NCBI GenBank assembly: GCA_947494305.1
Contig: CANLUL010000001.1
Coordinates: 558,001-622,000 of the forward strand
Source: an uncultured Sphingomonadaceae bacterium
GTDB lineage: Bacteria; Pseudomonadota; Alphaproteobacteria; Sphingomonadales; Sphingomonadaceae
Direction of reading: 5' to 3'
DNA: 64,000 nucleotides
In this document: positions 37,372-46,350 of the stretch, piece after piece
How positions within the stretch are numbered: position 1 is the stretch's first letter
Layout of the letters: each line of letters begins with the position of its first letter
Position numbers and translations under genes: made by a program
The notes under the pieces: generated by a model
Told to the model about the DNA's origin: nothing
Seen by the model: the letters and a program-made list of their open reading frames with translations, nothing else
The model's database searches: none

Positions 37372-38579
37372 GCTTGAAGAAAAATATATTATTGGCTGTG
37401 GCAAGCACGGCCATGGTTTTGGCATTACCGGCTTGCGAGCAGGTCCAAAAAGTAGCGGCGGATGCCGCCGGATTGCCCACTGATAACAATATATTATTCT
37501 GGACTGATGATCAGCGGGACAAGGCTTTCCGGATGATGGATACATTGGTGCCGTCCAATACAATCGCTGCTGGAGATAGTCCCCAAACAATCGAAACCGG
37601 AGCGGCGCTGCCAAAGACATTTGAAGTTGATGGCGCACAGCTTTCGATAGATGATTATATGGAAAATCAACGCATGGCTGGCTTGGTCATCATGCAAGAT
37701 AGCAAAATCCGGATGGAGGAATATCGCCGGGATTTTGCGGCCGATGATCGTTGGACCTCCTTTTCAGTCGCCAAGTCTCTGGTTTCCACAATGGTTGGTG
37801 CAGCCATTAAAGATGGTTTGATCAAATCCATCGATGATCCGCTGACCGACTATATTCCAGAACTAGCGGGCAGCGGCTATGATGGTGTTACCGTCAAGCA
37901 GCTTCTCACAATGACGTCAGGTGTGAAATGGAATGAGGATTATGCTGATCCTAAATCTGATGTTGCGCTGTTTAACAACACCAAACCCGAGGGCGATATG
38001 GACCCTGTTATCGTCTATATGAAAACGCTGGAAAGTGAAGCGGAGCCAGGGACACGCTGGCAATATAATACTGGTGAAACCAATCTGATTGGTGTTCTAG
38101 TGGCCAAGGCGACGGGCAAGACTATTTCCGAATATCTCTCTGAGAAGGTTTGGAAACCCTATGGCATGTCGCAAGATGGCGAATGGTTGCTCAACGAAGG
38201 TGGTAAAGAAATTAGCGGCTGCTGTATCTCTGCAACCGTTCGGGATTATGCGCTGTTTGGTAACTTTGCTCTGAATGATGGCAAGATTGGTGATACGTCT
38301 GTTGTACCGGATGGTTGGTTTGCAAGTGCTGGCACCAAGCAAGAAGATATTGGCGATCCCGGTCGTGGTTATGGCTATCAATGGTGGACCTTTGATGATG
38401 GCAGCTTCGCGGCGCAGGGAATTTTTGGCCAAGGGATATTCATTGATCCGGCAAGCAATTTGGTTGTCGCCAGTAACGGAAACTGGCCAAGTGCGACACC
38501 AGCAGAACAAGGTGAGCAACGCATTGCATTTTTCAACGCGGTGAAAGCTTATGTGAAGGCAGAACCGCCAGCTAACTAA
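37368..38579 (+). CDS. Serine hydrolase lipoprotein (beta-lactamase / class C family)
   Basis: A lipoprotein signal (lipobox LPAC, Cys about 23) and a beta-lactamase-fold domain with the SxxK motif in SFSVAKSLVSTMVGAAIKDG, a YNTGETN second motif, and a C-terminal GYGYQWW block. This resembles 6-aminohexanoate-dimer-hydrolase-like and class C esterase proteins. Substrate unknown. It overlaps cfa by ATGA, ending the photolyase-SDR-cfa run, and its last 8 bp overlap the convergent SDR gene. Confidence 0.85.
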   Translation: MSLKKNILLAVASTAMVLALPACEQVQKVAADAAGLPTDNNILFWTDDQRDKAFRMMDTLVPSNTIAAGDSPQTIETGAALPKTFEVDGAQLSIDDYMENQRMAGLVIMQDSKIRMEEYRRDFAADDRWTSFSVAKSLVSTMVGAAIKDGLIKSIDDPLTDYIPELAGSGYDGVTVKQLLTMTSGVKWNEDYADPKSDVALFNNTKPEGDMDPVIVYMKTLESEAEPGTRWQYNTGETNLIGVLVAKATGKTISEYLSEKVWKPYGMSQDGEWLLNEGGKEISGCCISATVRDYALFGNFALNDGKIGDTSVVPDGWFASAGTKQEDIGDPGRGYGYQWWTFDDGSFAAQGIFGQGIFIDPASNLVVASNGNWPSATPAEQGEQRIAFFNAVKAYVKAEPPAN

Positions 38580-39273
38580 GGACGAAATGCTCGCCGGTTT
38601 CAAAATCACTGGCGAGTATTTCAACCAAGCGATCAGCGACGACATCGGGCGTTTTTAGCGTCATCGGGTCTTCGCCGGGATATGCTTTTGCCCGCATGTC
38701 GGTGCGAGTGCGAATCGGATCAATAGTGGCAGTGCGCACCTTGCCCAGATTGCGTACTTCTTCGCCGTAGCTTAACACGAGATTTTCCAACGCTGCCTTG
38801 GAAGATGCGTAGGCGCCCCAGAACGCGCGCGGTGAACGGGCAACGCTGCTAGAAATCGCTAATAATCTCGCATTCGTGCTTTTGCGCAGCATGGGATCAA
38901 AACCAGCGATCAACGCTTGTTGCGCGATCAAATTGAGTGTGAGCACACTGTTAAATTCTTTGCCATCTATTCCAGCAACAGGTCCCAAAGATCCCAGCAT
39001 GGCCGCATTAAGAACAAAAATATCAAGTGCTTCCCAGCGCTCTGATATCGCCGCAGCCAAACGTCCAATGCTATCGCCATCGGTCAGATCCAGCGGAGCA
39101 ATAGTGGCGTTACCGCCTGCTTCATGGATTTGCTCTTCAATTTTTTCCAAACCTTCGGAACTGCGTGCAGTGATAATCACATGCGCGCCTTCTTTAGCTA
39201 GTGCAACGGCTGTGGCAGCGCCAATTCCTCTGCTGGCGCCGGTCACAAGTGCCAATTGTCCGTCAAATTTCAT
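38572..39273 (-). CDS. SDR family oxidoreductase
   Basis: A 233-residue short-chain dehydrogenase starting MKFDGQLALVTGASRGIGAATAVALAKEG, with the YASSK catalytic pair and a DGDSIGRLAAAISERW stretch. No substrate can be assigned. The track's longer start would lie inside purF; ATG 39273 is two bases from the purF stop (39276) and is used. It follows purF as the second gene of a minus-strand unit. Confidence 0.88.
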   Translation of the reverse strand: MKFDGQLALVTGASRGIGAATAVALAKEGAHVIITARSSEGLEKIEEQIHEAGGNATIAPLDLTDGDSIGRLAAAISERWEALDIFVLNAAMLGSLGPVAGIDGKEFNSVLTLNLIAQQALIAGFDPMLRKSTNARLLAISSSVARSPRAFWGAYASSKAALENLVLSYGEEVRNLGKVRTATIDPIRTRTDMRAKAYPGEDPMTLKTPDVVADRLVEILASDFETGEHFVLS

Positions 39274-39275
39274 GA

Positions 39276-40769
39276 TTATCCAACTTGTTCCGTGAGTACG
39301 GGTTTGTCCTTTGATCCAACTTGCTCGTTGAGCAGCGACAACTGATCCGTATGACCCTTGCCATCCTGATCTGTCAGCGGTGTTGGATAGGCGCCGGTGA
39401 AACAGGCATCGCAATATTGTGGCTGGATATCTTGCCGGGTTTCTTCTCCAACCGCGCGGTAGAGACCATCGATAGAGATGAAGGCTAGGCTGTCTGCTTG
39501 AATATATTCGCACATCTGTTCAACAGACTTCATCGCAGCGAGCAGTTTTTCTCGCTCCGGTGTGTTTACGCCATAGAAGCAACTGTGCATGGTGGGCGGG
39601 CTGGCAATGCGCATATGAACTTCGGCAGCGCCGGCTTCTCGCATCATTTGTACAATCTTCAGGCTGGTTGTGCCACGGACAATCGAGTCATCCACCAGTA
39701 CGATTTTCTTACCATTGACGAGTGGTTTATTTGCATTGTGCTTTAACTTTACACCCAGATGGCGGACGCCATCGCCGGGTTGAATGAAGGTTCTGCCGAC
39801 ATAGTGAGATCGGATAATGCCCAGCTCAAAGGGCATTCCTGATTTCTCTGAATATCCCAAAGCTGCGGGCGTTCCGCTATCTGGTACCGGGATTACATAA
39901 TCAGCATCGACCGGATTTTCGATAGCGAGTTGTGCGCCAATTTCCTTGCGAACGCTATAGACAGAGTTGCCATCTACGATCGAATCAGGTCGAGAAAAAT
40001 AGACATGTTCGAAAATGCAGGGTCGCGCTTTTCCACTACCAAAAGGTCGGTGAGACCTTAGCTCACCATTGGAAACGACAATCAGCTCTCCAGGCTCGAC
40101 GCTGCGCTCATATTCTGCACCAACAAGGTCCAAGGCAACGGTCTCAGATGCGAATATATAGGCGTCACCCAATCGCCCCATCACCAGTGGCCGGATGCCA
40201 AGCGGATCACGGCAGGCAATCATGCCTTCGCTGGTCATACAGATAAGCGAATAAGCACCCTCTACCTGACGCAGCGCATCAATAAATTTATCTAGCAAAG
40301 TCCGATATTTGGACATTGCAACCAAGTGAATTATCACTTCGGTGTCGCTAGTCGACTGAAAAATAGAACCATTGCGAACCAGTTCTTCGCGCAGTCGAAG
40401 CGCGTTGGAAATATTCCCATTATGTGCCACCGCAAAACCGCCGGAAGCAAGATCCGCTTCCAAAGGTTGAATGTTGCGAAGCGTGCCAGCACCGGTCGTT
40501 GAATAGCGCACATGTCCGCAGGCATAATCGCCCTGCAGTTTGCCCATAACTTCCTGGCTATCGAAATTTCCAGCAACAGGGCCTAGTGCGCGATGGCTGT
40601 AAAGCTGACCATTGTTGCGGCAGGTTATACCAGCGGCTTCTTGCCCGCGATGTTGTAAAGCGTGGAGTCCCAAAGCGACCATTGCGGCGGCATCTTCTGC
40701 GCCCGCGACTCCAAAAACTCCGCATTCTTCTCTAAGCTTGTCGTCATCAAACGGGTGGGTGGTAATCAT
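39276..40769 (-). CDS. purF: Amidophosphoribosyltransferase
   Basis: First committed step of purine synthesis: PRPP plus glutamine to 5-phosphoribosylamine. Class II amidotransferase with the nucleophilic Cys in EECGVFGVAG, probably exposed after removal of about 15 residues, then the GxxxR/N and HNGN glutaminase motifs (CGHVRYSTTG, VAHNGNISNALRLREEL) and the PRPP loop KKIVLVDDSIVRGTTS. The 497-residue length fits. It is the promoter-proximal gene of the minus unit opposite hisI. Confidence 0.97.
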   Translation of the reverse strand: MITTHPFDDDKLREECGVFGVAGAEDAAAMVALGLHALQHRGQEAAGITCRNNGQLYSHRALGPVAGNFDSQEVMGKLQGDYACGHVRYSTTGAGTLRNIQPLEADLASGGFAVAHNGNISNALRLREELVRNGSIFQSTSDTEVIIHLVAMSKYRTLLDKFIDALRQVEGAYSLICMTSEGMIACRDPLGIRPLVMGRLGDAYIFASETVALDLVGAEYERSVEPGELIVVSNGELRSHRPFGSGKARPCIFEHVYFSRPDSIVDGNSVYSVRKEIGAQLAIENPVDADYVIPVPDSGTPAALGYSEKSGMPFELGIIRSHYVGRTFIQPGDGVRHLGVKLKHNANKPLVNGKKIVLVDDSIVRGTTSLKIVQMMREAGAAEVHMRIASPPTMHSCFYGVNTPEREKLLAAMKSVEQMCEYIQADSLAFISIDGLYRAVGEETRQDIQPQYCDACFTGAYPTPLTDQDGKGHTDQLSLLNEQVGSKDKPVLTEQVG

Positions 40770-40917
40770 GGCTCACCTTGTTTGTGTCACTGGCAACTGA
40801 AGCTTGCCCTATAAGGTTGCATCTTCCTTTTGTCTCCCCCGATTTGTAACAAAAGTTTCATCTTCCAAAATTGTTTTGCAAACATCGCCAAACTATGCGG
40901 TTTTACCTTGCTTGAGG

Positions 40918-40929
40918 TGGCTTAAGCCA
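40918..40929. repeat. 12-bp perfect palindrome TGGCTTAAGCCA before hisI
   Basis: Self-complementary 12-mer 13 bp upstream of the hisI start, just before GGAG. It is in the 173-bp divergent region between purF and hisI, so it may be an operator, but no regulator is known. Confidence 0.35.
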
Positions 40930-40942
40930 TTTAACTGGAGTC

Positions 40943-41314
40943 ATGAAAGATACAGATATTGATCGTGAAACCGGCCCTAGTTTGAACCCAAAATACGATT
41001 CGAACGGCTTAATCTCGGCCGTTGTTACAGATGATTCGTCTGGCGAATTGCTGGTGCTTGCCTTCATGAATGCGGAGGCGTTGCAAAAGACTCTTGAAAG
41101 CGGCGATGTTCATTTCTTTTCTCGCAGCCGTCAATCGCTTTGGAAAAAGGGAGAGACGTCAGGCAATGTTTTGAAACTGACTGAAATCAGAATTGATTGT
41201 GATCAAGATGCGGTTTGGGTCAAGGCCAAGCCGGCAGGGCCAACTTGTCATACTGGAGCAAGGAGCTGTTTTTATCGGAAGATAGAAAATGGAAAATTGG
41301 TGCGGATTGAATGA
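40943..41314 (+). CDS. hisI: Phosphoribosyl-AMP cyclohydrolase
   Basis: Third step of histidine biosynthesis, opening the adenine ring of phosphoribosyl-AMP. The protein has [37 protein letters not shown], the metal-site [12 protein letters not shown] and [11 protein letters not shown] with the conserved cysteines. 123 residues is the single-domain length without a HisE fusion. GGAG precedes the ATG. It is away from other his genes and overlaps the next gene by ATGA. Confidence 0.95.
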   Translation: MKDTDIDRETGPSLNPKYDSNGLISAVVTDDSSGELLVLAFMNAEALQKTLESGDVHFFSRSRQSLWKKGETSGNVLKLTEIRIDCDQDAVWVKAKPAGPTCHTGARSCFYRKIENGKLVRIE

Positions 41315-41835
41315 AAACGTTGATTTTGCCGGTTCTGATTCTGGCCCTGACAGGGTGTGAAAAAACTGCATCAGAAGACAGCGGGGAACAGGCTCCAGAG
41401 CCATCATCTTTGGAAAAAGCCGCGATTGACGCGGGCGTTATCCCGGATATGAATACCGTTACTTTGTCCGGCGCCTTCGAGCGTCAAAGCGACCTTGGCA
41501 CCGATCGATTTTGTGCGGTAGGGAATGATGAGAACGGGTATCAGGTTGGAGTAATTGCGGTTTTTGGACCTGAAAGCAAATGCGAGGGACTGGGTGAAGC
41601 GACAAGAACGGGCGAGACTGTGCGGGTTGTTTTAACCAGCGAAGAACGCTGCAGTTTTACTGCTAGTTTTGATGGCGTTGAGATAAAGCTGCCCGGCAGT
41701 TTGCCAGAGAGTTGTGATAGCTATTGCAGTCCGCGTGCTGGTTTTAACGGTGTAAGTTTTTTCTTGGTGGGTGAGGGTGACGAAGTTGCCAGATCTACCC
41801 GAGGGCGAGAGATTGAGAGTCTTTGCCCTGGCTGA
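41311..41835 (+). CDS. Cys-rich predicted lipoprotein of unknown function
   Basis: Not recognised. A lipoprotein signal with LTGC (Cys about 16) is followed by an acidic linker and a domain with six further cysteines (FCAVG, SKCEG, ERCSF, SCDSYCS, SLCPG), probably disulfide-bonded in the periplasm. The start overlaps hisI by ATGA, so it is co-translated with it. Likely sphingomonad-restricted, since I cannot match it to a family. 174 residues. Confidence 0.7.
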   Translation: MKTLILPVLILALTGCEKTASEDSGEQAPEPSSLEKAAIDAGVIPDMNTVTLSGAFERQSDLGTDRFCAVGNDENGYQVGVIAVFGPESKCEGLGEATRTGETVRVVLTSEERCSFTASFDGVEIKLPGSLPESCDSYCSPRAGFNGVSFFLVGEGDEVARSTRGREIESLCPG

Positions 41836-41837
41836 CC

Positions 41838-41866
41838 TTGACGTTTACGTTAGCGTAAGCTATGTA
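41838..41866 (+). promoter_or_regulatory. MerR-type promoter with embedded dyad operator
   Basis: TTGACG (-35, 41838-41843), a 17-bp spacer, and TATGTA (-10, 41861-41866). The spacer contains TTACG-TTAG-CGTAA (41845-41858), a dyad that resembles the LiuR-type MerR sites known from branched-chain and fatty acid regulators. The -35 begins right after the upstream stop codon. The expected transcription start is only a few bases from the ATG at 41874, so the mRNA may be leaderless. Confidence 0.6.
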
Positions 41867-41873
41867 ACTGGCT

Positions 41874-42311
41874 ATGCCGCAACCAAGCAATCACGCTGAG
41901 ATTGATACGCCCGACATACAGAATCGGGAAAATTATTCGATTTCCGATTTGTCTGAAGAGTTTGGTGTTACCGCGCGCGCGCTTCGTTTTTATGAAGATG
42001 AAGGACTAATCGCACCGCATCGCAAAGGTCTCTCGCGTATCTATACGAAGCGGGATCGTGCCCGATTGGCGTGGATCGTTCGCGCCAAAAATGTCGGTTT
42101 CAGCCTGACCGAAATCCGTGAATTGATCGATCTTTATGATCTCGGTGATGGTCGGCAGACGCAAATGCAGGTTACCTTAGAGAAATGTCAGGAGAAGGTT
42201 TCGACGCTGAAAAATCAGCGCCGCGACATTGACAGTTCGATCAAGGAGTTGACCAATTTTATACAGACTGTGGAAACCGTCATGAAAGAGGGAAAGCCGC
42301 AGCAGAGTTAG
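41874..42311 (+). CDS. MerR family regulator, LiuR-like
   Basis: Winged-helix MerR domain (YSISDLSEEFGVTARALRFYEDEGLIAPHRKGLSRIYTKRDRARLAWIVRAKNVGFSLTEIRELIDL) followed by a coiled-coil dimer helix. The spacing and the R-I-Y-T wing resemble LiuR-type acyl-CoA catabolism regulators. No in-frame alternative start lies near, so ATG 41874 is used even though no Shine-Dalgarno is seen. It is 52 bp upstream of the acyl-CoA dehydrogenase gene and likely controls it and itself. Confidence 0.88.
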   Translation: MPQPSNHAEIDTPDIQNRENYSISDLSEEFGVTARALRFYEDEGLIAPHRKGLSRIYTKRDRARLAWIVRAKNVGFSLTEIRELIDLYDLGDGRQTQMQVTLEKCQEKVSTLKNQRRDIDSSIKELTNFIQTVETVMKEGKPQQS

Positions 42312-42363
42312 AGGATAATGCCGACATGTTTCGGCGCTCAACCGTTAGTAGAAAGTAATTACC

Positions 42364-44166
42364 ATGCCTAGTTATACCGCCCCCGTGCGCGACACCCAGT
42401 TTATTATCAACAATGTCCTTGGCATCGAACGTTTTGCCAATCTCCCTGGATTTGAAAACGCTTCGCCCGATATGATTGATGCCATATTAAGTGAAGGAGG
42501 AAAATTTATTGAAAATGTTCTCTTTCCTCTCAACCAAGTCGGTGATGCGGAAGGATGCACCCGTCATGAGGATGGTAGTGTAACCACTCCAACCGGATTT
42601 AAAGAAGCATATCAACAATATCGTGAAGCTGGTTGGGGAACACTGGGCGCTCCCGAAGAGTTTGGCGGACAAGCCATGCCGCACATCATTTCGATGGCAT
42701 TCGAGGAATATATGGCGAGCGGTAACATGGCCTTTGCTATGTACCCTGGCCTAACGCATGGTGCGATTTCGTCGATCTTGGCAAAGGGTAGCCAGGAACA
42801 GAAAGAGAAATTCGTTCCCAAAATGGTATCGGGGGAATGGACGGGAACAATGAACCTGACTGAACCGCATTGCGGAACAGATCTAGGGCTGATCCGGACC
42901 AAGGCAGTGCCCAATAGCGACGGTACGCACGCGATTTCAGGAACGAAGATTTTCATCTCGTCTGGTGAACATGATATGGCGGAAAACATCATCCACCTCG
43001 TGCTCGCCAAGACGCCAGATGCGCCGGATAGCGTGAAAGGCATATCGTTGTTCATCGTACCCAAATTCGTAGTCAATGATGATGGTTCCTTGGGTGATCG
43101 CAATGCCGTGTCTTGCGGCTCTATCGAGCATAAAATGGGTATCCACGGCAATTCAACATGCGTCATGAACTATGACGGTGCGACCGGATATTTGGTTGGT
43201 GAAGAGAATAAAGGTCTCGCTGCAATGTTCATTATGATGAACGTCGCCCGCCTGGGCGTTGGTCAACAGGGGCTTGGCATTGCCGAAGTCGCTTATCAAA
43301 ATGCGGTTCATTATGCGAATGATCGGCGTCAGGGCCGGGCACTGACCGGACCAAAAGATTTGGACGAAAAAGCGGATACGTTGTTCGTTCATCCTGATGT
43401 GCGCCGTATGCTGCTGGATGGCAAAGCCTTTACCGAGGGCATGCGGGCGCTTTGCCTATGGGCTGCTTTGCAGGCCGATTTGGTGAACAAAGCGCAAACC
43501 GAAGAAGAGCGGGAAATCGCCGATGATTTACTGTCGCTTTTGACACCGGTTATCAAAGGCTATGGGACCGACAAAGGTTATGAAGTCGCAACCAATGCAC
43601 AGCAGGTCTATGGCGGTCACGGCTACATCGGTGAATGGGGCATGGAGCAATATGTCCGCGATGCGCGTATTGCGATGATCTATGAAGGCACAAACGGTAT
43701 TCAGGCGATGGACCTTGTGGGTCGCAAATTGGCGCAAAATGGCGGTCGTGCAGTTCAAGCTCTCTTCAAGGTCGTCGATGACGAGTGCGCATCTGCAAAG
43801 GAAAATGAAAAGCTCGCTGATTTTGCAACCCGGCTAGAAAAAACCAACGGTGAACTCAAAGCAGCAACCATGTGGTTTATGCAAAATGGCATGGCCAATC
43901 CCGACAATGTCGGTGCAGGCGCGCATCACTATATGCATATCATGGGTATTGTTGCGCTTGGTCTGCAGTGGTTGCGGATGGCGGAAGCTGCTCAGACAGC
44001 TTTAGACGCCGGGGCTGACAATGCTTCATTTTACGAAGCGAAGCTCGTTACAGCACGTTATTTTTCGGAACGTTTTATGCCGGATGCCGGATCTTTACGC
44101 CGTAAAATTGAAGCGGGAAGCGAAGCAGTTATGGAGTTGGATCCAAAAATGTTCGCCGCCGCTTGA
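42364..44166 (+). CDS. Acyl-CoA dehydrogenase with C-terminal extension (DmdC/FadE-like)
   Basis: FAD-dependent alpha-beta dehydrogenation of an acyl-CoA thioester. The 600-residue form is longer than short-chain family members (about 380). Seen are [17 protein letters not shown], the FAD loop [13 protein letters not shown], a second region [15 protein letters not shown], and the C-terminal catalytic block [42 protein letters not shown]. This layout is that of the large dehydrogenases that include DmdC; the actual chain specificity cannot be told. Probably regulated by the MerR gene upstream. Confidence 0.9.
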   Translation: MPSYTAPVRDTQFIINNVLGIERFANLPGFENASPDMIDAILSEGGKFIENVLFPLNQVGDAEGCTRHEDGSVTTPTGFKEAYQQYREAGWGTLGAPEEFGGQAMPHIISMAFEEYMASGNMAFAMYPGLTHGAISSILAKGSQEQKEKFVPKMVSGEWTGTMNLTEPHCGTDLGLIRTKAVPNSDGTHAISGTKIFISSGEHDMAENIIHLVLAKTPDAPDSVKGISLFIVPKFVVNDDGSLGDRNAVSCGSIEHKMGIHGNSTCVMNYDGATGYLVGEENKGLAAMFIMMNVARLGVGQQGLGIAEVAYQNAVHYANDRRQGRALTGPKDLDEKADTLFVHPDVRRMLLDGKAFTEGMRALCLWAALQADLVNKAQTEEEREIADDLLSLLTPVIKGYGTDKGYEVATNAQQVYGGHGYIGEWGMEQYVRDARIAMIYEGTNGIQAMDLVGRKLAQNGGRAVQALFKVVDDECASAKENEKLADFATRLEKTNGELKAATMWFMQNGMANPDNVGAGAHHYMHIMGIVALGLQWLRMAEAAQTALDAGADNASFYEAKLVTARYFSERFMPDAGSLRRKIEAGSEAVMELDPKMFAAA

Positions 44167-44191
44167 TCGAGGCATAATTTATACAAATCGT

Positions 44192-44225
44192 ACCGGCTGC
44201 CGATTTTTGGAGATCGACAGCCGGT
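44192..44225. repeat. 8-bp inverted repeat downstream of acyl-CoA dehydrogenase gene
   Basis: ACCGGCTG and CAGCCGGT enclose 18 nt, in which CGA and TCG can extend the pairing. It lies 26 bp after the stop codon. No T-run follows, so it is at best a weak terminator or mRNA-stabilising stem. Confidence 0.35.
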
Positions 44226-44365
44226 TGATCATTTGCGATAAAGTGACGGAACTCCAAAGTTTGCCGCCTTTTTTGCTCAATACACCGCCAACTTGTGGAC
44301 TTGAATATGCTTGGGCGGCATTGCCGTTTTCGACAGGGGAATCATCTGCATAAGGAGTATATGCA

Positions 44366-44650
44366 ATGCATTCCAAACCAGCCCCAAAACGTCTTCGCAG
44401 GATGACGCCTTATCTTATCACCGCGGGCGTGGGACTATCCGTTGCGACTGCATCAGTCGCTTCACCAGACGAAGAACAATCCAAGGAAGCCATGGAATCC
44501 GAAATTCCGGCGCCGACTATTGATACAAACGGCGATGGCACACCTGATGCCTGGGATCGCAGTGGTGATGGTAAACCGGATGCCTGGGATACCAATGGTG
44601 ACGGTCGTCCAGATTTACTCGATGACAATGGAGACGGACAGCCGGACTGA
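44366..44650 (+). CDS. Small exported protein with DxNGDG calcium-loop repeats
   Basis: A 94-residue precursor with a basic N-terminus and signal-like helix (YLITAGVGLSVATASVAS), an acidic spacer, and about four copies of a thrombospondin type 3-like unit of D-x-N/S-G-D-G-x-P-D (TNGDGTPDAWD, SGDGKPDAWD, TNGDGRPDLLD, NGDGQPD). Such units bind Ca2+ in known proteins. AGGAG is 8 nt before the ATG and a terminator follows, so it is a stand-alone gene. Function unknown. Confidence 0.75.
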   Translation: MHSKPAPKRLRRMTPYLITAGVGLSVATASVASPDEEQSKEAMESEIPAPTIDTNGDGTPDAWDRSGDGKPDAWDTNGDGRPDLLDDNGDGQPD

Positions 44651-44666
44651 AGACACCTGACATATG

Positions 44667-44701
44667 GCGCCGGGTTGCGTTAGTGACTCGGCGTCTTTTT
44701 T
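44667..44701 (+). terminator. Rho-independent terminator of the DxNGDG-repeat gene
   Basis: GCGCCGGG and CTCGGCGT pair as 8 bp (two G-U pairs) around a 12-nt loop, followed by CTTTTTT. It begins 17 bp after the repeat gene and overlaps the 3' end of the convergent dienelactone hydrolase gene, whose stop codon lies in the loop. It works only in the plus direction. Confidence 0.7.
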
Positions 44702-45417
44702 GGTTCAAACATTTCGTCGAACATGCTGATCATAGCGGCCTTGCTCTGCCGATCCGCCGACGCATTGTAACTCACAGCATCCATAGTTTTCTGACTATTG
44801 GTCGGGTCTGTAAACCCATGTACCACACCAGAATAAATGTGCATGTGGCAATCGACCCCGGCAACATCCATTTCTTCGAGAAAAGTGCGCACTTGTTTCG
44901 GCGGAACCAATGGGTCCGCACGCCCATGGCATACCAAGAGCCGAGCTTTTACTTTCCCTCGTTTTGCAGGAAGCGGCGTAGCGAGAAGGCCATGAAAGCT
45001 AACAACTAGAGCCAGATCCTCACCGCTCCGAGCCATTTCCAAAACAGCTTCCCCGCCCATGCAATAGCCAATCGCTGCAAGTCGTCTATTCGCCAATCCA
45101 GAACGAGAACGGAGTTCATCCAAAGCAACGCGAAAACGTTCCCGGTAGTAGCTGACATCACTACGCAGTTCATCGGCTAGTCTTCTAGCCTTCTTCATGT
45201 CGGTGATAAAACCCTGACCATAAATGTCGCAAACCATGGCGGAATAGCCCTGCGAAGCCAACCAGCGAGCGCGCTCATACATGATGTCTGTCGGCCCTGC
45301 GATGGTTGGGACGATAAGAATACCCGCGCGAGGGTATCGGCTTGGCTGGGCCATGTACCCCGCCAATTCAATATCACCATGATGATAGGTGAACGTGTTT
45401 ACTTCGATTGAACTCAT
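44680..45417 (-). CDS. Dienelactone hydrolase family protein
   Basis: Alpha/beta hydrolase of the DLH group. The nucleophile elbow is GYCMGG (Cys about 119), with Asp in [11 protein letters not shown] and His in [10 protein letters not shown] completing a Cys-His-Asp triad. 245 residues is typical. The family hydrolyses lactones and esters; many such proteins are not true dienelactone hydrolases. The start overlaps the cysK stop by ATGA, so they form one operon. Confidence 0.9.
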   Translation of the reverse strand: MSSIEVNTFTYHHGDIELAGYMAQPSRYPRAGILIVPTIAGPTDIMYERARWLASQGYSAMVCDIYGQGFITDMKKARRLADELRSDVSYYRERFRVALDELRSRSGLANRRLAAIGYCMGGEAVLEMARSGEDLALVVSFHGLLATPLPAKRGKVKARLLVCHGRADPLVPPKQVRTFLEEMDVAGVDCHMHIYSGVVHGFTDPTNSQKTMDAVSYNASADRQSKAAMISMFDEMFEPKKTPSH

Positions 45418-46334
45418 TCGTTAGGTAGAAACTCTGGAACAGATAGATAGCGTTCGCCGGTATCATAGTTGAATCCAAGTATTCTTGCACCTTCGCCAAG
45501 TTCGGGGAGTTTTTGCGCGATCGCAGCCAAAGTTGCGCCGGAGCTAATTCCCACAAGCATGCCTTCCTCTTTAGCAGAGCGCAATGCCATGGCTTTGGCA
45601 TCGGCTGGGGCGACTTGTATCGCACCATCAATGGATTGCGTGTGCAGATTGTCGGGAATGAAACCGGCACCAATACCTTGAATTGGATGCGGTCCGGGTT
45701 GTCCGCCGCTGATCACAGGAGAGTCTGTTGGCTCGACTGCATAAACTTTCAGGCCGGGCCAATGTTCTTTTAGCGCTTCCGCAACACCAGTAATATGTCC
45801 GCCCGTACCAACGCCGGTGATAATGGCATCTATTGGATCATCCTTAAAATCAGCCAATATTTCTTGAGCAGTGGTGCGCTTGTGCACCTCAAAATTAGCG
45901 GGATTTTCAAATTGACCCGGCATCCAAGAGCCAGGTTTAGAAGCAACCAACTCCTGTGCGCGTTCAATGGCGCCCTTCATACCTTTTTCCTTGGGAGTGA
46001 GGTCAAAGGAGGCACCATAGGCGAGCATGAGACGCCTGCGTTCTAGCGACATGGATTCAGGCATCACTAACACCAGTTTATAGCCCTTAACCGCTGCAAC
46101 CATCGCGAGACCCACACCCGTGTTGCCAGAAGTTGGTTCAATGATTGTTCCGCCTGGTTGAAGCGCGCCGCTTTTTTCAGCATCTTCAATCATCGCAAGA
46201 CCGATGCGGTCCTTGATCGATCCGCCTGGATTAGAACGCTCGGACTTAATCCAGACATTGGCATCACCGAACAGGCGTTGAACCTTGATATGTGGCGTGT
46301 TTCCGATGGTTTCTAGAATGCTGTTGGCGATCAT
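45414..46334 (-). CDS. cysK: Cysteine synthase A
   Basis: PLP enzyme that makes cysteine from O-acetylserine and sulfide. The PLP lysine (about residue 41) is in [15 protein letters not shown], with the substrate loop [12 protein letters not shown], the [13 protein letters not shown] phosphate cup and [10 protein letters not shown]. 306 residues fits CysK rather than CysM. It is between the MFS gene (16 bp upstream) and the DLH gene. The partner serine acetyltransferase is not in this window. Confidence 0.93.
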   Translation of the reverse strand: MIANSILETIGNTPHIKVQRLFGDANVWIKSERSNPGGSIKDRIGLAMIEDAEKSGALQPGGTIIEPTSGNTGVGLAMVAAVKGYKLVLVMPESMSLERRRLMLAYGASFDLTPKEKGMKGAIERAQELVASKPGSWMPGQFENPANFEVHKRTTAQEILADFKDDPIDAIITGVGTGGHITGVAEALKEHWPGLKVYAVEPTDSPVISGGQPGPHPIQGIGAGFIPDNLHTQSIDGAIQVAPADAKAMALRSAKEEGMLVGISSGATLAAIAQKLPELGEGARILGFNYDTGERYLSVPEFLPNE

Positions 46335-46350
46335 TTTCTGCTCCTAAAAT

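Noticed and set aside
39274-39513. N-terminal extension of the SDR gene in the ORF track (38572-39513)
   Set aside because: The extra 80 residues lie inside purF in another frame; ATG 39273 gives a proper SDR N-terminus two bases from the purF stop.
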